From contig NZ_LNYQ01000013.1 in NCBI RefSeq assembly GCF_001467945.1, positions 186,001 through 250,000 on the forward strand: a DNA stretch of 64,000 nt, read 5' to 3'. The notes beneath the pieces are model-generated. The model did no database searches, was not told the origin of the DNA, and saw nothing but the letters and a program-made list of their open reading frames with translations. Origin of the DNA: Legionella parisiensis. Lineage in GTDB: Bacteria > Pseudomonadota > Gammaproteobacteria > Legionellales > Legionellaceae. Positions within the stretch are counted from its first letter, which is position 1; each line of letters opens with the position of its first letter. Shown in pieces: positions 1 to 7,335 of this stretch. A program made the translations under genes and the position numbers.

Positions 1-720
1 CGCTTATCAATGCAAGTAATTAATTTGAATCTACAAAGCTCTTCAGAAACCAAAGGAGAGGTTATTGAAGATACAATCCGTAACCTTGCTGCTATGGGGA
101 TTCAACATTTTGTGATTCGTCATAGGCAAGAGGGCTTACAGGAAAATTTAGCGAATCAAATTGGGGCGAGTGTTCATATAATTAATGCCGGGGATGGCAC
201 CCATGCACATCCCAGTCAAGCTTTACTTGATATGATGACAATTCTTGAACAAAAACCGCGGCTGGATCAATTAAAAATAGCAATTCTAGGAAACATTAGG
301 CACTCACGAGTAGCTAATTCATTTCAATGCATTTGTGCACAATTAGGGGTAGGCGAGCTTGTTTTAGTCGCGCCGGAGCTTTGGCAGCCAAAAACAGTGC
401 ATTATGGACGGGTTACCCATGATTTACGTGATGGACTAACGAATGCAGATGTAGTGATTTGTTTGCGGGTACAACACGAGCGCTTATTGGAGTCTGATCA
501 TTTGGACTTAGATTCTTATCGCCGTGATTTTGCTTTAACAAAAGAAAGCCTAGCTCATGCCAACTCTGATGCGATGGTGATGCATCCAGGACCTATAAAT
601 CGTGGTGTTGAAATAGATAGCGATGTGGCAGATGGCGCAAACTCTTTTATATTGCAACAAGTCGCTAACGGTGTTTTTGTGCGCATGGCAATTTTTGATG
701 CTTTATGTAATCAAGGGTAG
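1..720 (+). CDS. pyrB: Aspartate carbamoyltransferase catalytic chain, 5' end outside window
   Basis: This enzyme condenses carbamoyl phosphate with aspartate, the committed step of pyrimidine synthesis in the cytosol. The reading frame is open from base 1 (R-L-S before the first Met at base 10). That Met lies inside the fold, so the start and the STRTR carbamoyl-phosphate loop are to the left of the window. About 240 of roughly 300 residues are present. Visible active-site segments are HPSQALLD (His of the 130s loop), GNIRHSRVANS, LRVQHER and the C-terminal MHPGPINRGVE. No pyrI regulatory chain follows. The next gene is an unrelated membrane protein 59 bases downstream. Identity is secure from the motifs; only the N-terminus is unknown. 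Confidence 0.95.
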   Translation, partial: RLSMQVINLNLQSSSETKGEVIEDTIRNLAAMGIQHFVIRHRQEGLQENLANQIGASVHIINAGDGTHAHPSQALLDMMTILEQKPRLDQLKIAILGNIRHSRVANSFQCICAQLGVGELVLVAPELWQPKTVHYGRVTHDLRDGLTNADVVICLRVQHERLLESDHLDLDSYRRDFALTKESLAHANSDAMVMHPGPINRGVEIDSDVADGANSFILQQVANGVFVRMAIFDALCNQG

Positions 721-779
721 TATTCTAATCCACAAAGAAAGTGCAATTTTAAAACAGGAAAAGTCCCAAGGATATCTCC

Positions 780-2099
780 ATGAGTCATTGCTACCGAAAC
801 ATATGCATTCTCGTGCTTCTGAGCTTCTATTGCTTGCTTTCTTTTTTCATTTTCAAGCATTATCAACGGATTGATTTTTCTTCTTTCTATTACTCGGCTC
901 AGGCATTACTGCATGGTGAAAATCCTTATATAAATTTTTTTACCTCATATTCCCCTTCTATAAAAATATTACCCGCGAATTTAAATCCACCTTTTGCTTT
1001 ATGGATCTTTGATTTTTTTGCACAGCTAAGTTTTTCCCATGCATTAATTGTTTGGTTTTGTTTTTCACTTATTTTGGGAGTAATTGGTATAACCATTACA
1101 TTTCGTTTTGCGTTCTCTACCCAATCGTTACAGAAAAATTATGTGAATTTATACCTTCTTTATTTTGCTTTTTTTCCGACACTAATGAATTTTGTAACGC
1201 AGCAATTCGGCTGCATTTTATTGTTTTTCATCATGTTGGGTTATTTTTTTTATGTGAATCATCGCGATCATATTGCAGGGATATTATGGGGCATTATTAT
1301 TGCGATTAAATTGTTTCCCGCATTGTTATTTTTCTATGCTTTAAAACAAGGCCGGAAGAAAGTTCTTATAACTATGTTAGCTACTCTTTTAGTGGCTGTA
1401 GTTCTTCCCGTCCTGTTTCATGGCCCAATAATTTATAAACACTATTTCAAAATGATGAATCATGTATTTTGGTATGGAGATGATTGGAATGCCTCAATGT
1501 ATGGTTTCATTTTTCGTCTCTTTTTTGGGGGGGAGAGACTCCCTAATATGTCTTATTTAATACCAATTAATTTATTGTACGGCGTTCTCTTTGTTATTCT
1601 ATTTCTTTGGTATTGGAGAAAACTAGGGCCAACCGAAAACAACCCAATCAATCATCAACCTTTTTGCCTCACATTGGCTATGATGTTATTTATGAGCCCA
1701 TTTGGCTGGATGTATTATTTTTCTTTATTAATTTTTCCTATGATACTTATGTGGTTTGCCGCTTTAGAGGAACAAGAAAATCCTGTAAAAATAATGTTTG
1801 TTTGGCTTTTGTGTTTTTTTCTCATCAACTTCCCCATCGATTACTTGAACAGTCAAAATATGTCTGATTTATTGGTGCGGGTTAGTTTCTTCTCCAGTTT
1901 TTTTTATGGTTTAATTCTTTTAATTTATCTTTTAGGTAAAAGAAAAAAAATCTATGGAAATAATGAAATTCAGGGGGATGAAACGAAACATTATTCGATA
2001 TCTGTAATTCCTATTATTTCTATACTCGGCGTGCTTGTCCCGATAATATATTACCTTGTACGTTTATTAAATCTGCATTTGAATTTAGGATTACCCTAA
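780..2099 (+). CDS. Multi-pass membrane protein of the GT87 (DUF2029) glycosyltransferase family
   Basis: A 439-residue protein with about ten hydrophobic segments. The first is near residues 8-25, followed by a periplasmic-type loop reading RIDFSSFYYSAQALLHGENPY. That loop, an Asp then a YYxAxALLxGxxPY pattern, is the hallmark of GT87 polyprenol-phosphate-dependent mannosyltransferases, in which the Asp is thought to be catalytic. By family it would transfer a hexose from a lipid carrier on the outer face of the inner membrane; the acceptor cannot be told. The ATG has AAGGA eight bases upstream. No sugar-nucleotide or polyprenol-phosphate synthase gene is adjacent. The last bases, including the stop, form part of a perfect hairpin (2075-2109). 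Family fairly sure, substrate unknown. Confidence 0.7.
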   Translation: MSHCYRNICILVLLSFYCLLSFFIFKHYQRIDFSSFYYSAQALLHGENPYINFFTSYSPSIKILPANLNPPFALWIFDFFAQLSFSHALIVWFCFSLILGVIGITITFRFAFSTQSLQKNYVNLYLLYFAFFPTLMNFVTQQFGCILLFFIMLGYFFYVNHRDHIAGILWGIIIAIKLFPALLFFYALKQGRKKVLITMLATLLVAVVLPVLFHGPIIYKHYFKMMNHVFWYGDDWNASMYGFIFRLFFGGERLPNMSYLIPINLLYGVLFVILFLWYWRKLGPTENNPINHQPFCLTLAMMLFMSPFGWMYYFSLLIFPMILMWFAALEEQENPVKIMFVWLLCFFLINFPIDYLNSQNMSDLLVRVSFFSSFFYGLILLIYLLGKRKKIYGNNEIQGDETKHYSISVIPIISILGVLVPIIYYLVRLLNLHLNLGLP

Positions 2100-2109
2100 A
2101 TTCAAATGC
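2075..2109. other. Perfect 15-bp hairpin spanning the stop codon of the GT87 gene
   Basis: Bases 2075-2089 are exactly complementary to 2095-2109, with a 5-base loop; the TAA stop at 2097-2099 lies in the right arm. On the plus strand seven A residues follow instead of a U tract, and the T tract precedes the hairpin when read on the minus strand. It is therefore not a canonical intrinsic terminator in either direction. It may block 3' exonucleases or separate the convergent GT87 and comM transcripts; this is inference. Confidence 0.6.
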
Positions 2110-2161
2110 AAAAAAAGATGAGCTCCAACGAGAGCATACTGTTTATGTTAAACCTTTTAGG

Positions 2162-3679
2162 TTATAGATTTCCAGGAGTGCGTAAAGCATGTCTAAAGGA
2201 CAATGCCTGTTGTAGATGAGTTTGAAAAACCTGGCTGCTTTCGTTCATATCCGCTATAGTTCGCGCAACTTTCAATAGGCGATGGTATCCTCGTGCAGAC
2301 AATTTGAGTTGCAGTGTAGACTGGCGCAAAAAATTTTGTTCTTGGATGCCTAATGCACAAATTTTTTCACAATTATTGGCGCTTAATGAGGCATTAAGAC
2401 ACTTTTGTCGCTCCAATTGTAGGATACGTACTTTGATTACCTTTTCCCGGATAAGATCACTTTGTTTATTGGGATTAATGTTAGGGGCGATTAATTCCTC
2501 CTGAGTTAATGCTTGTACAGAAATATGCATGTCGATACGATCCAATAGAGGGGCTGATATCTTGGCGTGATAACGCTTAATTTGATCTGGACTGCATAAA
2601 CAGTTTGCTTGAGGATTACCCCATTGTCCGCAAGGACAGGGATTCATCGCTGCAATCAATTGGAATTTAGCTGGAAATTCTGTTTGAGCAGCAGCTCTTG
2701 AAATACATATTGTTCCTGCTTCAAGCGGTTGTCTTAATGTCTCTAGAACTTGCCGGCTAAACTCAGGTAATTCATCAAGAAATAAAACACCATGATGCGC
2801 CAGGGAGATTTCTCCTGGTTTAGGTGGATTACCCCCGCCAACTAAAGATACAGGTGAGGCAGTATGATGTGGTGAACGAAAAGGCGGAGAGCGCCATTCA
2901 TTAAAATCAGGTAATTTACCGCGTATGGAATTGATAACTACACACTCTAGGGCTTCTTTTTCAGATAATTGAGGTAAAAGCGTGTTAAAGCGTTTTGCTA
3001 ACATAGTCTTGCCACTTCCAGGGGCACCACTTAGCAGAATACTGTGTCCACCGCAAGCGGCAATTTCCATTGCTTTTTTGGCGTGAAACTGACCTTTGAT
3101 ATCCGACCAGTCTATTGTGTAGCGTGCTGAACACGATTCCGGCTTGGGTGGTAAGGAATGTAATGAAGTTCCTTGGCAAAGATAGCTGCATACTTCTCGT
3201 AGATTGTTTGCACTATAGATGTTTGGATAGCCGGTTAAGGATGCTTCATGGGCATTCGCAGTGGCGATAATGAGTGAACTTTTGTCCTTATGTGCTGCTA
3301 ATACTGCGGGAATAATTGCGGAAATGCCTCGAAGTTCACCACTTAAAGCAAGTTCTGCGATAAATTCATGGTTGGCTAATTGGTTTTGAGGAATTTGGTT
3401 CGAAGCAGCCAGAATCCCAAGAGCGATTGGCAAATCAAAACCGCTACCTGTTTTAGGTAAATCAGCAGGGCCCAAATTCACGGTAATTTTACGACAGGGA
3501 AATTCAAATTGGCTATTAATAATAGCAGAACGAACTCGATCCTTGCTTTCTTTCACTGCGGTTTCAGCAAGGCCCACTATAGTAAAGCTCGGCAAACCAT
3601 TTGACAAATGTACTTCTACTGAAACGGGTTGTGCCAATATCCCAATAGTACTACGCGTTTTAGTAAACGAAAGATTCAT
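2162..3679 (-). CDS. comM: ComM/YifB-family AAA+ ATPase (Mg-chelatase-like, natural transformation helicase)
   Basis: A 505-residue protein of usual family length. The order is an N-terminal ChlI-type domain (about 20-140), an AAA+ core and a C-terminal Mg-chelatase domain. The Walker A segment is LSGAPGSGKTML and the Walker B segment is VLFLDELPEF. In Vibrio and Acinetobacter, ComM is a hexameric helicase that promotes branch migration when transforming DNA integrates. Legionella is naturally competent, so the role fits. AAGGA seven bases before the ATG supports the start. The gene lies downstream of ubiK on the same strand with a hairpin between them, and converges on the GT87 gene. Names vary (yifB, comM); function is by family. 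Confidence 0.92.
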   Translation of the reverse strand: MNLSFTKTRSTIGILAQPVSVEVHLSNGLPSFTIVGLAETAVKESKDRVRSAIINSQFEFPCRKITVNLGPADLPKTGSGFDLPIALGILAASNQIPQNQLANHEFIAELALSGELRGISAIIPAVLAAHKDKSSLIIATANAHEASLTGYPNIYSANNLREVCSYLCQGTSLHSLPPKPESCSARYTIDWSDIKGQFHAKKAMEIAACGGHSILLSGAPGSGKTMLAKRFNTLLPQLSEKEALECVVINSIRGKLPDFNEWRSPPFRSPHHTASPVSLVGGGNPPKPGEISLAHHGVLFLDELPEFSRQVLETLRQPLEAGTICISRAAAQTEFPAKFQLIAAMNPCPCGQWGNPQANCLCSPDQIKRYHAKISAPLLDRIDMHISVQALTQEELIAPNINPNKQSDLIREKVIKVRILQLERQKCLNASLSANNCEKICALGIQEQNFLRQSTLQLKLSARGYHRLLKVARTIADMNESSQVFQTHLQQALSFRHALRTPGNL

Positions 3680-3730
3680 TACTTATTCCTTTAATGTTGG
3701 ACACAAAATGAGCGACAAATTTTCCTATCA

Positions 3731-3757
3731 GGGCTCTTGCATATACGGCAAGAGCTC
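3731..3757 (-). terminator. Hairpin between ubiK and comM, weak terminator candidate
   Basis: GCTCTTGC at 3733-3740 pairs exactly with GCAAGAGC at 3748-3755. The stem extends by two more pairs (one G-U), and the loop is 7 bases. It lies just after the ubiK stop on the minus strand and before the comM ribosome binding site. The following bases are A/T-rich but have no clean U run, so it may only attenuate. Confidence 0.4.
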
Positions 3758-3783
3758 TATTATCGCTTAAATTTACACTGTAA

Positions 3784-4041
3784 TTACTTTTGCTCTTTAT
3801 TAAGCTGGGCTATTAAAACATCGAGTTGCTTTTGAAGATGATCTACTTTTTCTCGAGTTCGCGCCAGAACCTTAGTTTGCACATCAAATTCCTCGCGAGT
3901 AATAAGATCCATATGAGCAAAAGCAGCTTGTAGTACATCTTTAAATTTTTGTTGGATGTCTTTTTCAATGTTTTGTAGACTTGGGGGGAGGGCGGCAAAA
4001 AGTTTTTTTGCTAAATCATCAAATTGTTTGGGGTCGAACAT
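3784..4041 (-). CDS. ubiK: Ubiquinone biosynthesis accessory factor UbiK (BMFP/YqiC family)
   Basis: The chosen start (ATG at 4041) has GGAGTG six bases upstream and gives an 85-residue protein beginning MFDPKQFDDLAKKL, the usual N-terminus of the family. The longer frame would add 15 non-conserved residues. The N-terminal half is amphipathic. The C-terminal half (about 50-85) is a coiled coil ending in KEQK, as in UbiK trimers. In E. coli, UbiK binds UbiJ and membrane lipids and helps aerobic ubiquinone synthesis; the Brucella relative BMFP fuses membranes in vitro. It is divergent from the PII gene, with about 130 bases between. Confidence 0.85.
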   Translation of the reverse strand: MFDPKQFDDLAKKLFAALPPSLQNIEKDIQQKFKDVLQAAFAHMDLITREEFDVQTKVLARTREKVDHLQKQLDVLIAQLNKEQK

Positions 4042-4170
4042 AATCACTCCATTTTTGTTTTTGCAAAGATACGTGCCCAGTCCCAACAGTTCGAGTGAAC
4101 ATCAACTTGAGGGGCTTGAGTTATTACTTGCAAAGAGTCTAACAAAAGTATAACCACAGCGGAATATATT

Positions 4171-4512
4171 ATGAAAATGATTATGGCAATTATTAAGCCT
4201 TTTAAATTAGATGATGTTCATGAGGCTTTAATGGATATAGGGGTGCCGGGAATAACTATTTCTGAGACTCGTGGTTTTGGAAGACAAAAAGGTCATACTG
4301 AGTTATATCGTGGTGCTGAATACGTAGTGGATTTTCTCCCTAAAATCAAAATTGAACTTGCTTTGCCTGATAATATGGTTGAGGCTGCAATTGAAGCAAT
4401 TTGCAAGTCGGCATATACCGGTAAAATTGGTGATGGCAAAATTTTTGTATATGAATTGCAGCAAGTGGTTCGTGTGCGTACTGGGGAAGTTAATGCGGAT
4501 GCTTTAACGTAG
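4171..4512 (+). CDS. glnK: Nitrogen regulatory protein PII (GlnB/GlnK)
   Basis: A 113-residue trimeric signal protein that reports 2-oxoglutarate, ATP/ADP and glutamine status. It has GFGRQKGHTELYRGAEY with the uridylylated Tyr at position 51, the T-loop after it, and the C-terminal TGKIGDGKIFV and RIRTGE-like (RVRTGE) nucleotide-binding segments. The C-terminal YELQQVVRVRTGE resembles GlnK more than E. coli GlnB. However, there is no amtB ammonium transporter gene beside it, the usual partner of glnK, so the name is a choice between close paralogs. The protein length and every key residue are normal. Confidence 0.88.
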   Translation: MKMIMAIIKPFKLDDVHEALMDIGVPGITISETRGFGRQKGHTELYRGAEYVVDFLPKIKIELALPDNMVEAAIEAICKSAYTGKIGDGKIFVYELQQVVRVRTGEVNADALT

Positions 4513-4519
4513 ATTATAT

Positions 4520-4622
4520 GTTCACGGGGTATACTTTGAATCATTGGATAATGATTGATTTGAGTGTAGGTTTCGCGAAAGATGCGCACCTTTCGGTGGA
4601 TAAGGCATGCAACCGCGTGAAT
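4520..4622. other. Structured spacer between the PII gene and the cyclo-ligase gene
   Basis: The 109-base gap between convergent genes holds several hairpins. Outer arms are TTCACG (4521-4526) and CGTGAA (4616-4621). Inside are a perfect 7-bp hairpin AATCATT/AATGATT (4539-4556) with loop GGAT, the palindrome TTTCGCGAAA (4571-4580), and CACC-TTTC-GGTG (4587-4598). It could be a shared terminator or a small structured RNA. I could not match it to a known RNA family. Confidence 0.35.
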
Positions 4623-5200
4623 TACCCACCATACCAATAAATAGCACGTTGGGTAATGACAGCGCTGAGCTGGATATCCCACGGTTCTGGCTCAAGATAA
4701 TCATCTACGCGCTGGAATTGGTAAGCTACGCCAAATAAGGGAGAATTCTCTTTACCTTTGAAGGTACGGTCGTAATATCCTGCTCCCATACCGAGGCGAT
4801 TACATCGTACATCAAAAGCAACTAGCGGAACTAAAACTAAATCCAACTTCTCCACAGGAATGGCTAAGTCGGGGCTAACATCTGGTTCAGAAATTCCGTA
4901 GCGATTTTTTTGGAAAGGAGTATCTGATGTTGCAGGTAAAAAAGAAAGAGTTAAATCCTCATTGAGAACTGGGAAGTAACAGAGTTTTCCTTGTAATAGT
5001 GCATGCTTCCAGAGTTCGTCTAAATCAATTTCACCATTGACTGCAAAATAAAGTGCTATTTGATTGGCACGTCGATACTGCTCCAGAAAGCGGATGCGGG
5101 TACAAACTTGATTTGAAGCCGTAGCACGATATGAAACAGATATCTTCGAACGTATTTGTTTCATCGTGTCTCTTAAAGCCTTCTTGGCGTGATCGGTCAT
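4622..5200 (-). CDS. fthC: 5-formyltetrahydrofolate cyclo-ligase
   Basis: A 192-residue protein (also called YgfA or MTHFS). It converts 5-formyl-THF to 5,10-methenyl-THF with ATP, returning a storage folate to the one-carbon pool. The family signature GMGAGYYDRTF near residues 135-146 forms the ATP and folate site. The N-terminal KKALRDTMKQIRSKIS is the usual helix, and the C-terminal PEPWDIQLSAVITQ is also typical. In many gammaproteobacteria this gene follows the 6S RNA gene. I looked on both sides and found no convincing 6S RNA here. It converges on the PII gene and is divergent from the small acidic gene at 5425. Confidence 0.93.
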   Translation of the reverse strand: MTDHAKKALRDTMKQIRSKISVSYRATASNQVCTRIRFLEQYRRANQIALYFAVNGEIDLDELWKHALLQGKLCYFPVLNEDLTLSFLPATSDTPFQKNRYGISEPDVSPDLAIPVEKLDLVLVPLVAFDVRCNRLGMGAGYYDRTFKGKENSPLFGVAYQFQRVDDYLEPEPWDIQLSAVITQRAIYWYGG

Positions 5201-5327
5201 ACAGGTATCAGAATATTTCTCATATTAAATTATTGATTTTTTATGGTAAAAATTCAAGGTATTGCAATGCCCTAAAAAATTTGTCACTTTGAAACCTGGG
5301 GAATTGCTAAATTTTTTTAAAAAAAAC

Positions 5328-5356
5328 TAGTCAAGAATGAAAAAATAAGGTATACA
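5328..5356 (+). promoter_or_regulatory. Candidate sigma-70 promoter for the small acidic gene
   Basis: TAGTCA (5328-5333) and TATACA (5351-5356) are separated by 17 bases, each matching 4 of 6 consensus positions. A short hairpin, GATCCT/AGGATC (5375-5393), follows in the leader before the ATG at 5425. This is a prediction from pattern only. Confidence 0.3.
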
Positions 5357-5424
5357 AGCCGTCCGGGTTTTTATGATCCTTTCGGATAGGATCTGGGTAC
5401 AGTATAACTCATTGAGAGAATGGT

Positions 5425-5622
5425 ATGAGTGATTTGTTTGAAGATGATGAAGATGCTGTTGTAGAAGTCGGAGAAGACTTCGTTGATGTTGACAGTGAAT
5501 TGGATGTTGAAGCGGAAGTTATGGAAACGGTTCCTCGTGACTTGGATGCACGCAGGAAGTTGGAAAATATGTTAGATGAAAAACGTTTGCGTGATGAACT
5601 GGATGATTTTGGAGACTACTAA
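5425..5622 (+). CDS. Small acidic protein, PA3496-like family
   Basis: A 65-residue, very acidic protein; Asp and Glu make up well over a third of it. It has an acidic N-terminal half and a C-terminal helix DARRKLENMLDEKRLRDELDDF. Short proteins with an acidic lead and a RRxLExxL..RLxxEL tail are annotated in Pseudomonas and relatives as the PA3496 family, described as a putative envelope integrity protein. The biochemical role is not known. Independent support that it is a gene: clear ATG after a leader with a promoter-like sequence, strong third-position bias typical of its neighbours, and an end 88 bases before pabC on the same strand. Confidence 0.65.
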   Translation: MSDLFEDDEDAVVEVGEDFVDVDSELDVEAEVMETVPRDLDARRKLENMLDEKRLRDELDDFGDY

Positions 5623-5710
5623 CCAGATTGTCTTTAATGGCGGTTTGGAGAGAATCTCTAATAAACACTCGTAGTAAATTCAACTGACAATCAAGGTTTA
5701 AGTAGAGTTT

Positions 5711-6517
5711 ATGAACCGGACACGAGTACATACAGAAGGGGAAAGCAGTTTTGCGTTTCCAATAGATGATCGTATCTTTTTGGGCGAGGGCTTATTTGAA
5801 ACGCTTAGAGTGGAGGCAGCCACGCCTTGCTGTGCTTATTTGCATTGGCAGCGGTTAAGTGACTCCGCACAAAAATTGGGAATCCCCTTTGATCTTTCTT
5901 TTGAGCATTGGCTAGAACATCTGCTTAATAAAATTAAGCAAGATAATTTATATCACGGCGGTATTAAAGCGATATTAAGCGGCGGTTCTGCACCTAGAGG
6001 ATTAGCCGTGCGAGGACAAGTAAGTCAGCTCATCTTCCAAACTTTTAATTATTCTTTGGAAACTTCTCCACTGAAATTGGTTAGTGTGCCATGGCTAAGA
6101 GATGGAACTAATCCTGTATATCAAGTTAAGTCGGTCAATTATTTAGAAGCGATATTAGCCCGTCGGCAAGCCATTGCTTTAGGTGCAGATGATGCTTTGT
6201 TTTTTAACATGCAGCATTATGCAACTGAAACTACTTGCGCTAATTTATTTTTGATACAGGATAAGAGACTGCTTACGCCTCCTTTAACTGATGGAGTGCT
6301 CCCCGGTATTGCGCGCTCAAGGCTACTTCAACATTCCAAACAACAAGGGATAAGTTGCACGGAAGTTTCTATCACTAAAGCTATGCTTAAGGAAGCGGAT
6401 GGTCTTTTTATAACGAATTCATTGCAGGGTATTCGTTCCGTATTTTCCCTGGATGACATTGTTTTTAGGGTCGATCACGCATGGCTTGATCAATTGTCCT
6501 CTTTTCTGAATATTTAA
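5711..6517 (+). CDS. pabC: Class IV aminotransferase, probable aminodeoxychorismate lyase
   Basis: A 268-residue PLP enzyme of fold type IV, the size of PabC. The likely Schiff-base lysine is in QVKSVNYLEAILARRQA. ATETTCANLFLI is the usual phosphate-cup segment and TDGVLPGIAR the following loop. PabC releases pyruvate from aminodeoxychorismate to give p-aminobenzoate for folate. Relatives are branched-chain and D-amino acid aminotransferases, which share all these motifs, so the exact activity is inferred from length and general likeness. The folate gene fthC is close by but on the other strand. Its last 53 bases overlap the convergent gene at 6465-7172. Confidence 0.72.
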   Translation: MNRTRVHTEGESSFAFPIDDRIFLGEGLFETLRVEAATPCCAYLHWQRLSDSAQKLGIPFDLSFEHWLEHLLNKIKQDNLYHGGIKAILSGGSAPRGLAVRGQVSQLIFQTFNYSLETSPLKLVSVPWLRDGTNPVYQVKSVNYLEAILARRQAIALGADDALFFNMQHYATETTCANLFLIQDKRLLTPPLTDGVLPGIARSRLLQHSKQQGISCTEVSITKAMLKEADGLFITNSLQGIRSVFSLDDIVFRVDHAWLDQLSSFLNI

Positions 6518-7172
6518 AACGAAAATTATTTAGATGCAAAAACTTAATAACACACAACAATAAGAGTGCTAGAGATGCGATTAGGATCTCAGTATTTTTA
6601 TAAAGGGCTCCTTGTTTTAATAAGAATTCCATGCCAGCATAACCAAAATAGGTATAAATAATTTCAGCTGGAATAAGAAAAATGAACGTGGTGATCAGAT
6701 AAGATCGAAATTTTATTGCGGTCATCCCTAAACCATAATTGACTATATTAAAAGGGATAATTGGAACTAACCGTAAAAGGGCGACAATCATCCATCCTTT
6801 TTGTTCTACGGCAGAAATTAATTTGCTTAGCTTTTCTCCCTTTCTTTGAGAAAACCAGTTATAAATCAAATGTCTTGTAATTAAAAATGAGAACGCGGCG
6901 CCACTTGTTGCACCGAATAAATTGAGCAAAGTGCCAAAAAAGGGGCCAAAAAGTGCTCCTCCTGCTAAAGTGATCACCATAGTTGGCAAAAACATAATGG
7001 TTGCAAGACAATATATAATTAAAAAGAAAATGGGTGCAAGCCAACCAAGACGGTTAATCCAGTTGATGATCTCACTTGAATATTTTTGAAAAAAGAAGGC
7101 AGCAGTAATTAATGACAGCAAAGCAAACACAACGAAGAGTGATTTTACTGGATGAATGATTCGGTGTTTCAT
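6465..7172 (-). CDS. TVP38/TMEM64 family inner-membrane protein
   Basis: A 235-residue protein with about six hydrophobic segments: residues 10-30, 40-70, a re-entrant glycine-rich stretch near 70-105, then 125-150, 155-180 and 195-212. The segment AGGALFGPFFGTLLNLFGATSGA followed by F..R is the core of the VTT (SNARE-associated/DedA-like) domain. Relatives are lipid scramblases or proton-coupled envelope proteins; the role of this one is unknown. The C-terminal basic tail RTIDQAMRDRP is encoded within the 3' end of pabC on the opposite strand, a 53-base convergent overlap. Confidence 0.8.
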   Translation of the reverse strand: MKHRIIHPVKSLFVVFALLSLITAAFFFQKYSSEIINWINRLGWLAPIFFLIIYCLATIMFLPTMVITLAGGALFGPFFGTLLNLFGATSGAAFSFLITRHLIYNWFSQRKGEKLSKLISAVEQKGWMIVALLRLVPIIPFNIVNYGLGMTAIKFRSYLITTFIFLIPAEIIYTYFGYAGMEFLLKQGALYKNTEILIASLALLLLCVIKFLHLNNFRFKYSEKRTIDQAMRDRP

Positions 7173-7335
7173 AGGATTTATTTTTATGTAGGATAAATCT
7201 GTATTAGTAATCGCTACTGTCCCTTAACAATTAATTGATTAAGAAGTCTATTACACCTAGTTATCTGTTGCAATCTTGAAAAAAAATGATTGATTGGGTA
7301 TAACCAAAGCGAATTTTTATAAGAGAAACAAAAAC

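Noticed and set aside
780-900. Plus-strand frame starting at 623 that overlaps the pyrB end and the GT87 start
   Set aside because: It overlaps two well supported genes in another frame and has no family signature.
4522-4704. Minus-strand frame of 60 codons overlapping the end of the cyclo-ligase gene
   Set aside because: It is a shadow frame over the conserved C-terminus and the structured spacer, with no family likeness.
5201-5424. Possible 6S RNA gene upstream of the 5-formyl-THF cyclo-ligase
   Set aside because: The usual location is right, but the sequence lacks the long closing stem and central bubble, and holds only short A/T runs and one small hairpin.
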